Positions 1 to 5,115 of a stretch of DNA of 8,111 bases are shown here, piece after piece. Numbering within the stretch: position 1 is the stretch's first letter; each line of letters starts with the position of its first letter. The stretch lies in assembly GCA_030447005.1 (NCBI GenBank), contig JAUJME010000061.1, forward strand, positions 1 to 8,111, given 5' to 3'. Both the position numbers and the translations under genes were made by a program. The stretch is from Solirubrobacteraceae bacterium. Its GTDB lineage: Bacteria; Actinomycetota; Thermoleophilia; Solirubrobacterales; Solirubrobacteraceae. Below the pieces are notes generated by a model that was given only the letters and a program-made list of their open reading frames with translations, did not search any database and had not been told where the DNA came from.

Positions 1-856
1 CGGCGCAGATCGCCGGGTACAGCGTGCCGGTGATCGCCTCGTCGACGCGATCGGTGAAGTGGGAGATCTGGGCCGCCAGGGTGATCGCGCCCACGCCGGC
101 GATCCCCAGCGCCGCCTCCGTGCTCAGCACCGCCGCCTGGGCGATGACCACCGCGGACGCGCCCGCGACGAAGATCGGCCAGCCGAAGCGCGCGTAGCCC
201 CCGAGCGCCGAGCGGTCCCACCGCACGCGCAGCGGGTGCGGCGAGCTCCACACCGCGACCGCGGCCGCCGCCCACGCGCCGGCCACCAGGCCCCCGAACA
301 GCGCCCAGTAACCCGCCCCGGCGATGGCGAGCGCCAGGGCCACCGCGAACGAGACGAGCGGGTCGACCGCCTGGAGGAGGCGCTGGCGGACGAACGCCAT
401 CTGGCGGTAGTGGATCCACAGCGGCGCCTGGAAGGCGGCGGCGGGGAGCGCGGCGAGCAGGAGCAGCCCCGGCGCGATGAGCTCGTCGCGGCCGTAGACG
501 AGCGCGACGACCGGCAGCAGCGCGGCGAGCACCACCATCATCGCGAGCGTGAGCGCGAGCTCGAAGGTGAACGCGAGCTGGAACGCGCGCGCCTGGTCGG
601 CGTCGTCCTGCTGGACGTAGCGGTCGCCGATCCCGACCTGCCGCAGCCAGGCGACCATCCCGAGGGAGACGAGCAGGATCCCCCAGACGCCGTAGTCGGC
701 GCGGGTGAGGAAGACGGCGAGGACGAACCCCTTGAGCAGGTTGAGCGCGCTGACCCCGACCAGGAACGTCCCGTTGACGATCGTCCCGCGCGCGGTGTGC
801 TGGCGCATCGTGCGCCCGGCGGGGAGGGCGGCGCGGCGGTCGTCCACGCCGGACAT
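1..856 (-). CDS. Oligosaccharide flippase family membrane protein (3' end beyond window)
   Basis: Reading leftward from the ATG at 856-854, the frame stays open to the window edge: 285 residues with no stop, so the C-terminal part is missing. It has the look of a MOP-superfamily polysaccharide transporter (Wzx/PST type), which moves lipid-linked glycans across the cytoplasmic membrane. A short basic N-terminus precedes hydrophobic segments near residues 27-50, 56-73, 92-120, 126-146, 163-202, 222-246 and 252-268. Family-like features are the first-helix segment NLLKGFVLAVFLTRADYGVW (residues 39-58), where a charged loop follows the helix, and GYARFGWPIF near residue 220. Only six bases separate it from the upstream glycosyltransferase stop, so the two are almost certainly cotranscribed. 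An in-frame ATG at 808 (Met17) is an alternative start; neither has a good ribosome site. Substrate cannot be told from sequence. Confidence 0.85.
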   Translation of the reverse strand, partial: MSGVDDRRAALPAGRTMRQHTARGTIVNGTFLVGVSALNLLKGFVLAVFLTRADYGVWGILLVSLGMVAWLRQVGIGDRYVQQDDADQARAFQLAFTFELALTLAMMVVLAALLPVVALVYGRDELIAPGLLLLAALPAAAFQAPLWIHYRQMAFVRQRLLQAVDPLVSFAVALALAIAGAGYWALFGGLVAGAWAAAAVAVWSSPHPLRVRWDRSALGGYARFGWPIFVAGASAVVIAQAAVLSTEAALGIAGVGAITLAAQISHFTDRVDEAITGTLYPAICA

Positions 857-862
857 TGTGCT

Positions 863-1765
863 TCAGCGCCCCGCCGACGCGTGCAGCCGCGCCCAGCGGC
901 GGGCGGCCCGGCCGCGCTCCCCCGGCGCCAGCCCGCGCGCCGCGGCGCCGAGCACGTTGATCGCCGCGACGGCGCGCGCCACCGGCGCCCCGCGCCGGCG
1001 CTCGAGCCAGTCGTAGGTCGCCCGCAGCCAGCGCGCGGTGCGCTCGTCCGGGCCCCACGACTGGGCGATGGCGGCCGACTCGTGGTGGCGGACCCGCGCC
1101 CGCGGCTCATACCGCGTCGCCCAGCCGGCGCGCGCGAGCCGCCAGCCCAGGTCGAGATCCTCGGCGTAGAGCCACTGCGCCGGGTCGAAGCCGGCGACGG
1201 CGTCCCACGCCGGGCGGCGGACGAGCAGGAAGGCGCCGACCGCCCACGGCACGCGGCGCGGGCGTTCGGGATCCCACGCGGCCTCGAGGCACGTCGCGTC
1301 CGCCCAGCGGCGGCTGAGCGCGCCGAGGCCGAGGTTGAACGCGAGGATGAAGCGGAGGGTGGGGAAGGGGTGGACGGAGTGCTGAGTCGAGCCGTCGGGG
1401 CGCAGGAGGCGGGGCGCGACCGCGCCCGCGGCCTGATCGCGCGCGCCCGCCTCCAGCAGCGCGGCCAGCGCGCCCGGCTCGAGCGCCACGTCGGCGTTCG
1501 CGGGCGCGATCCACGCCGCCTCGGACGCGGCGGCCGCCACCAGGTTGACCGCCGCGCCGTAGCCCGGGTTGTCGGGCCGTTCGATCAGCGAGACCCAGGG
1601 GAAGGCGGTGCGGACGAGCTCGGCCGAGCCGTCGGTGGAGCCCGCGTCGACCACCCACACCGCGGCGCGGCCCGCGTCGGCCTCGGCCCGCAGGGACTCC
1701 AGGCAGGTGCGGAGCAGCTCGCGGGTGTTCCAGGACACGACCGCGACGGCGACGGGCGGGGGCAC
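863..1765 (-). CDS. Glycosyltransferase family 2, rhamnosyltransferase-like
   Basis: A 300-residue cytosolic GT-A enzyme, expected to move a sugar from a nucleotide donor to a glycan acceptor. It opens with VAVAVVSWNTRELLRTCLESL-like family sequence (near residues 5-25), then VVDAGSTDGS (38-47), the NPGYGAAVN segment (66-74) typical of WbbL-like rhamnosyltransferases, an N-A-D metal/donor motif (90-92) where other GT2 enzymes have DxD, VPWAVGAFLLVRR (172-184), and the acidic pair E202-D203 in WLYAEDLDLGWR, the usual catalytic-base region. Length is normal for the family. The start is a GTG that sits 10 bases after a TAGCTT hexamer and has no Shine-Dalgarno. It leads the minus-strand glycan operon and is followed at once by the flippase. 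The rhamnose assignment is by resemblance only; another deoxysugar is possible. Confidence 0.88.
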   Translation of the reverse strand: MPPPVAVAVVSWNTRELLRTCLESLRAEADAGRAAVWVVDAGSTDGSAELVRTAFPWVSLIERPDNPGYGAAVNLVAAAASEAAWIAPANADVALEPGALAALLEAGARDQAAGAVAPRLLRPDGSTQHSVHPFPTLRFILAFNLGLGALSRRWADATCLEAAWDPERPRRVPWAVGAFLLVRRPAWDAVAGFDPAQWLYAEDLDLGWRLARAGWATRYEPRARVRHHESAAIAQSWGPDERTARWLRATYDWLERRRGAPVARAVAAINVLGAAARGLAPGERGRAARRWARLHASAGR

Positions 1766-1774
1766 GGCTCACGC

Positions 1775-1786
1775 GAAGCTAGCATC
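1775..1786. promoter_or_regulatory. Bidirectional promoter with overlapping -10 hexamers
   Basis: The imperfect palindrome GAAGCTAGCATC lies in the 29-base gap between two divergent GTG starts. It supplies TAGCAT on the plus strand (1780-1785), nine bases before the GTG at 1795, and TAGCTT on the minus strand (1781 down to 1776), ten bases before the GTG at 1765. Both fit the actinobacterial TANNNT -10 and would give leaderless or near-leaderless mRNAs. The hexamers share two bases, so polymerase could open only one direction at a time. No clear -35 element is visible, as is common for this promoter type. Prediction only. Confidence 0.5.
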
Positions 1787-1794
1787 CGGGCGGC

Positions 1795-2946
1795 GTGCGG
1801 ATCCTCACGGTCGGCAACCTCTATCCGCCGCACCTCGGGGGCTATGAGCTCTCCTGGCAGCGGGCCGTCGACGCCCTGCTCGCCCGCGGCCACGACGTCG
1901 CCGTCCTCACCACCGACACTCCGCCGCCGCCGGGCGGGCCCCCCGACCCGCCGCACGTCTCCCGCACGCTGCGCTGGTACTGGCGCGCCCACGCCTGGCC
2001 GCGCTTCGGCCTCCGCGAGCGGGCGGCGATCGAGCGCCACAACGCCGGAGTCCTCGCCCGGGCGGTGGCGGCGCTGCGGCCCGACGCGGTCGCGTGGTGG
2101 TCGATGGGCGGCATGTCCCTGAATCTGATCGAGCGCGTCCGCCGCGCCGGCCTTCCCGCCGTCGGCTTCGTGCTCGACGACTGGATGGTCTACGGGCCGC
2201 AGGTCGACGCCTGGCAGCGGGTCGCCCGCCGCGTGCCCGCCCGTCGAGGGCTCTCGCTGGGCGCGGCGGCGCGCTGGCTGTTCGTCTCGGAGGCGACGCG
2301 CGGGCCGGCTCTCGCCCGCCACGTGCTGCCCGACACCGGCGTGCTGCCGCTGGCCGTGGACCCGGCGTTCACGGTGGCGCCGCCCACGGATGCATGGGAG
2401 TGGCGGCTGCTGTACGCCGGGCGGATCGACCGCCGCAAGGGGATCGCCACGGCGGTGCGCGCGCTCGCCGCGCTGCCGGACGGCGCGACGCTGCGGATCA
2501 TCGGCGCCGGCGACGACGCCCACGCCGCCGAGCTGCGCGCGCTCGACCCGGGCGGGCGGATCTCGATCGAGCCGCCGCGCGACCGCGTCGGACTCGCACG
2601 CGCCTACGCCGAGGCCGACGCTGTCGTCTTCCCGGTCGAGTGGGAGGAGCCGTTCGGCCTCGTGCCGCTCGAGGCGATGGCGGTCGGCCGCCCCGGGGTG
2701 GCCACGGGGCGCGGCGGCTCCGGCGACTTCCTGCGCGATGGCGACAACTGCCTGGCCTTCGCGGCGGGCGACGCGGCCGGCCTCGCCCGCGCGCTGCGCC
2801 GCCTGAGCGGCGACGCGGCCCTTCGCCAGCGTCTGCGTTCGGGGGGCCTGGCCACCGCCAGGCTGTACTCGGAGGCCGCGTGGCACCGCGCGGTGGAGCG
2901 CGAGCTCGCCGGAGCTAAGGTCCCGAGCCCGTGGCCCAGCCGCTGA
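1795..2946 (+). CDS. Glycosyltransferase family 4 (GT-B fold)
   Basis: A 383-residue GT-B enzyme predicted to transfer a sugar from a nucleotide donor to a growing surface glycan. The N-terminal Rossmann half starts MRILTVGNLYPPHLGGYE, with the glycine loop of the family, and includes LLARGHDVAVLTTD (28-41). The donor half carries YAGRIDRRKGIATAVRAL (207-224), the strand LRIIGAGD (233-240), and the diagnostic E-x7-E motif in EEPFGLVPLE (Glu285 and Glu293), followed by GRGGSGDFLRDGDNCL (305-320) for nucleotide and phosphate contacts. Length is typical. The GTG start at 1795 is chosen because family homology begins at its second residue and a TAGCAT hexamer lies nine bases upstream; there is no ribosome site. 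It heads the plus-strand arm of the glycan island, divergent from the other glycosyltransferase. Its last 16 bases overlap a small coding-like frame starting at 2931. Sugar specificity is unknown. Confidence 0.9.
   Translation: MRILTVGNLYPPHLGGYELSWQRAVDALLARGHDVAVLTTDTPPPPGGPPDPPHVSRTLRWYWRAHAWPRFGLRERAAIERHNAGVLARAVAALRPDAVAWWSMGGMSLNLIERVRRAGLPAVGFVLDDWMVYGPQVDAWQRVARRVPARRGLSLGAAARWLFVSEATRGPALARHVLPDTGVLPLAVDPAFTVAPPTDAWEWRLLYAGRIDRRKGIATAVRALAALPDGATLRIIGAGDDAHAAELRALDPGGRISIEPPRDRVGLARAYAEADAVVFPVEWEEPFGLVPLEAMAVGRPGVATGRGGSGDFLRDGDNCLAFAAGDAAGLARALRRLSGDAALRQRLRSGGLATARLYSEAAWHRAVERELAGAKVPSPWPSR
2915..2921 (+). promoter_or_regulatory. Possible internal -10 element (CTAAGGT)
   Basis: TAAGGT at 2916-2921 lies inside the 3' end of the GT4 gene, nine bases before a GTG at 2931. 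It has the same C-TANNNT form and spacing as the motifs before the other transcription-unit leaders in this window. It would make the frame at 2931 a near-leaderless start. The bases GGAG (2911-2914) and AAGG (2917-2920) could alternatively act as a ribosome site for that GTG. Confidence 0.3.
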
Positions 2947-3014
2947 TCCGCGCCTTCCTCGCCGAGCCTGCGCTCCCGATCCAGCCGCCCGACCCGGCGC
3001 TCGGGCCGGCCTGA
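2931..3014 (+). CDS. 27-codon frame, probably the frameshifted N-terminus of the methyltransferase
   Basis: Starting at a GTG, this frame encodes 27 residues, beginning MAQPLIRAFLAEPALPIQPP and ending ALGPA, then TGA at 3012-3014. Twenty-six of 27 sense codons end in G or C, while the frame used by the next gene over the same bases has many A/T wobble positions, so this frame looks truly coding. It overlaps the GT4 gene by 16 bases and stops five bases before the annotated methyltransferase start. If one base were restored near 2999-3012, it would join the methyltransferase as GPALSGVLDASRRR without interruption. Options are a real one-base deletion, a sequencing error, a programmed -1 shift, or a separate small protein. 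I favour the split-N-terminus reading, with modest confidence. Confidence 0.4.
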   Translation: MAQPLIRAFLAEPALPIQPPDPALGPA

Positions 3015-3019
3015 GCGGC

Positions 3020-3709
3020 GTGCTGGACGCGAGCCGCCGGCGGATCCTCGCCGAGCTGCCCGAGGACGCGCTCGTCCTCGACGTCGGCGGTTGGGCGTCC
3101 CCGTTCCCGCGCGCGGACTGGGTCCTCGACCTCATGCCCTACGAGACGCGGGGGCTCTACGGGACGGAGGGGAGCGCAGACGAGCCGGAGCGCTTCAGCG
3201 CGGAGACCTGGGTGCAGCGCGACGTCTGCGCGCGCGAGCCGTGGCCGTTCGAGGACGACCGCTTCGACTTCGCGGTCTGCTCGCACACGCTCGAGGACGT
3301 CCGCGACCCCGTCTGGGCCTGCGGAGAGCTCGCGCGGGTGGCGCGCGCGGGCTACGTCGAGGTGCCGTCGCGGCGCGAGGAGCAGTCCTTCGGCCTCCAG
3401 GGGCCGTGGACCGGGTGGGGCCACCACCACTGGCTCTGCGAGGTCGACCCGGCCGCCGACCCGCCCCGCATCGAGTTCGTCTTCAAGCACCACATCCTCC
3501 ACGGCCGCGAGGACCTGCGCCGGCCGGCGGGCGGGCTGGCCGAGGAGGAGCGCGTGAGCGTCCTGTGGTGGGAGGGGGGCTTCGCGGCGCGCGAGCGGAT
3601 CTTCGTCGGGCCGGGGGAGCTCGACGCCTACCTGGCCGAGGTCGCCGAGCCGCCGCCGCCGCCGGCGTCGCGCCCGCGCCGCCTCGGCCGGCTCGGCCGC
3701 CCCCGGTGA
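3020..3709 (+). CDS. Class I SAM-dependent methyltransferase
   Basis: A 229-residue predicted methyltransferase, probably cytosolic, that would transfer a methyl group from S-adenosylmethionine. The fold signature is ALVLDVGGWASPFPRADWVL (17-36), with motif I as DVGGW (21-25), then acidic D37, D68 in RDVC (67-70), and a Methyltransf_11-like motif IV, DFAVCSHTLEDV (83-94). After the core come an unusual histidine cluster, GWGHHHW (132-138) plus His157, His158 and His161, and a proline run (211-215) before a basic tail. Its place between two glycosyltransferases suggests it methylates a sugar or its precursor; this is inference, not a family assignment. The GTG at 3020 lacks both a ribosome site and a -10 motif, and the frame is open upstream of it, so the true N-terminus may lie in the coding-like segment at 2931-3014, in another frame. 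Its stop overlaps the next GTG by four bases (GTGA). Confidence 0.8.
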   Translation: MLDASRRRILAELPEDALVLDVGGWASPFPRADWVLDLMPYETRGLYGTEGSADEPERFSAETWVQRDVCAREPWPFEDDRFDFAVCSHTLEDVRDPVWACGELARVARAGYVEVPSRREEQSFGLQGPWTGWGHHHWLCEVDPAADPPRIEFVFKHHILHGREDLRRPAGGLAEEERVSVLWWEGGFAARERIFVGPGELDAYLAEVAEPPPPPASRPRRLGRLGRPR

Positions 3710-4626
3710 TCGCGGTCGTCGTCCCCGCCCGCGACGCCGCCGCGACCCTCCCGCGGGCGCTGGCGGCGATCGCCGCCCAGGACGCCGAGCACGCGCTGAT
3801 CGTGGTCGACGACGGCTCGGCCGACGCCACGGGCGAGCTCGCGCGCGCCGCGGGCGCGACCGTCCTGCGGCTGGAGGGGGCCGGCCCCGGCGCGGCGCGC
3901 GACGCCGGCGCGGCCGCCGCGCCGCCCGGCGCGCCGCTGGCCTTCACGGACGCCGACTGCTATCCGGCGCCGGGCTGGCTGGCCGCCGGGCGGCGGGCGC
4001 TCGAGGCCGCCGACCTCGTGCAGGGGCGCGTCGAGCCCGACCCCCGCGCGGCGGCCGGGCCCTACGACCGAACGGTCCGCGTCGGCGGCCTCAGCCCGCT
4101 GTTCGAGACCGCCAACCTGTTCGTCGGCCGCGCCGCGTTCGACGCGGCGGGCGGCTTCGGGGACGGGATCGCCGCCGGGCCCGAGGCCTTCGCCGGCGCG
4201 CGGGTGGCCGCCAAGCACCTCGGGGAGGACGTCGCCTTCGGCTGGCGGGTACGCCGCGGCGGCGGGCGCGTCGCCTACGCGCCCGAGGCGCTCGTCCACC
4301 ATCACGTCTTCGCCCGCGGACCGCGCGAGTACGTCGCCGAGCGCCGCCGGGTGCGCCACTTCCCGTCGCTCGTGGCGCAGACGCCGGAGCTCCGCGAGGC
4401 GTTTCTGTGGCGGCGGTGGTTCCTCACCCGCCGCAGCGCCGCGTTCGACCTCGCGCTGCTCGGCGCGGCGGCCGCCGCCGCACACCGCTCGCCGTGGCCG
4501 CTCGCCGCCGCGCTGCCCTACGCGCGGCTCGCGCGGCGCGGCCCGGCGGCCGAGGTCCTCGCCGACGCGGCGGCCGCCGCCGCGCTCGCCCGCGGATCGC
4601 TCGCCGCGCGAACCCTCGTTCTCTAG
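3706..4626 (+). CDS. Glycosyltransferase family 2
   Basis: A 306-residue GT-A enzyme. The start is the GTG at 3706, because family homology (IAVVVPARDAAATLPRAL) begins at residue 2 and the GTG overlaps the methyltransferase TGA as GTGA, a standard coupled arrangement; the frame is open for about 600 bases further upstream, but that stretch is the methyltransferase in another frame. Motifs in order are IVVDDGSADATGELAR (32-47), the metal-binding DAD in FTDADCYPAPGWL (82-84 within 80-92), and the acceptor/base region HLGEDVAFGWRVRR (171-184). The C-terminal 70 residues are alanine-rich and partly hydrophobic (FDLALLGAAAAAAH, 247-260), possibly a membrane-associating helix. It closes the GT4-methyltransferase-GT2 operon. 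Donor and acceptor cannot be inferred. Confidence 0.88.
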   Translation: MIAVVVPARDAAATLPRALAAIAAQDAEHALIVVDDGSADATGELARAAGATVLRLEGAGPGAARDAGAAAAPPGAPLAFTDADCYPAPGWLAAGRRALEAADLVQGRVEPDPRAAAGPYDRTVRVGGLSPLFETANLFVGRAAFDAAGGFGDGIAAGPEAFAGARVAAKHLGEDVAFGWRVRRGGGRVAYAPEALVHHHVFARGPREYVAERRRVRHFPSLVAQTPELREAFLWRRWFLTRRSAAFDLALLGAAAAAAHRSPWPLAAALPYARLARRGPAAEVLADAAAAAALARGSLAARTLVL

Positions 4627-4634
4627 CGGTACCT

Positions 4635-4650
4635 GGCCGAACTTACGGCC
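4635..4650. other. Short inverted repeat between operons
   Basis: GGCCG (4635-4639) and CGGCC (4646-4650) form a perfect 5-bp stem with loop AACTTA. It lies nine bases after the glycosyltransferase stop and just upstream of the isomerase -10 hexamer, covering where a -35 would be. There is no T-tract, so it is a weak terminator candidate at best; an operator is an alternative. Short GC stems arise often by chance in such DNA. Confidence 0.25.
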
Positions 4651-4657
4651 GCGCCCA

Positions 4658-4664
4658 CTAGCCT
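4658..4664 (+). promoter_or_regulatory. Predicted -10 element for a leaderless isomerase mRNA (CTAGCCT)
   Basis: TAGCCT at 4659-4664 is followed by seven bases and then the ATG at 4672. That is the spacing expected if transcription starts at or next to the A of the start codon. No purine-rich ribosome site precedes the ATG, which agrees with a leaderless transcript. No convincing -35 is seen. Confidence 0.5.
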
Positions 4665-4671
4665 CCGCGCC

Positions 4672-5115
4672 ATGCGCATCGCCGTCGCCGCCGACGAGGA
4701 CACCGGGGTCGCCCGCGCGGTCGTCGAGGAGCTCTCCGCCCGCGGCCACGAGCCGGTTCTCCACGGCGCGCTGGCCGACGGCGACCGGCCCGACTGGGCG
4801 TGGGCCTCCGAGGCCGCCGCGCGCGACGTCGCCGAGGGGCGCGCCGAGCAGGCCGTCGTCTGCTGCTGGACGGGGACGGGCGCCTCCATCGCCGCCAACA
4901 AGGTCCCCGGCGCGCGCGCCGCCCTGTGCGCCGACGCGACGACCGCCGAGGGCGCGCGCCGGTGGAACGACGCCAACGTCCTCGCGCTCTCCCTGCGCAC
5001 CACCTCGCCGGCGGTCCTCGGCGAGATCCTCGACGCCTGGTTCGCCGGCGAGCCGTCGCCCGACGCCGAGGACCGCGCGAACGTCGAGCACCTGGCGGAG
5101 CTCGACTCCGCCTAG
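4672..5115 (+). CDS. RpiB/LacA/LacB family sugar-phosphate isomerase, atypical active site
   Basis: A 147-residue protein with the full RpiB fold signature. The family interconverts aldose and ketose phosphates, classically ribose 5-phosphate and ribulose 5-phosphate. The phosphate/anion loop reads CCWTGTGASIAANK (64-77); Cys65 lines up with the E. coli catalytic cysteine, and the TGTG loop is kept. GARAALCADA (80-89) and the NDANVLAL segment (99-106) also match. Three positions differ from textbook RpiB: the N-terminal CDH is ADED (7-10), the histidine in DYPHYA is Trp44 (DWAWAS), and the proton-transfer histidine before ND is Trp98. The tail is short and acidic. I recall such CWTGTG/WND variants as a recurring actinobacterial subfamily, so this is probably a conserved variant rather than a decayed gene, but its substrate is open. 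It has its own predicted promoter and shares its stop with the convergent phosphatase. Confidence 0.85.
   Translation: MRIAVAADEDTGVARAVVEELSARGHEPVLHGALADGDRPDWAWASEAAARDVAEGRAEQAVVCCWTGTGASIAANKVPGARAALCADATTAEGARRWNDANVLALSLRTTSPAVLGEILDAWFAGEPSPDAEDRANVEHLAELDSA
5112..5115. other. Shared CTAG: overlapping stop codons of convergent genes
   Basis: The palindrome CTAG gives TAG on the plus strand (5113-5115) for the isomerase and TAG on the minus strand (5114-5112) for the phosphatase. The two coding regions therefore overlap tail to tail with no intergenic DNA and no room for a terminator between them. Confidence 0.9.

Noticed and set aside
59..2122. A plus-strand open frame of about 690 codons
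   Set aside because: It lies antisense to the flippase and first glycosyltransferase, then out of frame with the GT4 gene. The composition is repetitive Arg/Gly/Ala/Glu with no recognisable motif.
1585..3135. A minus-strand open frame of about 516 codons
   Set aside because: It is antisense to the GT4 gene and shows no family pattern; the plus-strand reading has a full set of GT-B motifs.
3091..3705. Upstream extension of the second GT2 gene to a 511-residue protein
   Set aside because: The extra 205 residues are the methyltransferase read in another frame. GT2 homology begins at residue 2 after the GTG at 3706, which overlaps the preceding stop.
3645..3705. Proline/CCG-rich run as a tandem repeat or regulatory element
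   Set aside because: It encodes the methyltransferase's Pro-rich, basic C-terminal tail in frame; the repeated CCG codons are ordinary for this base composition.
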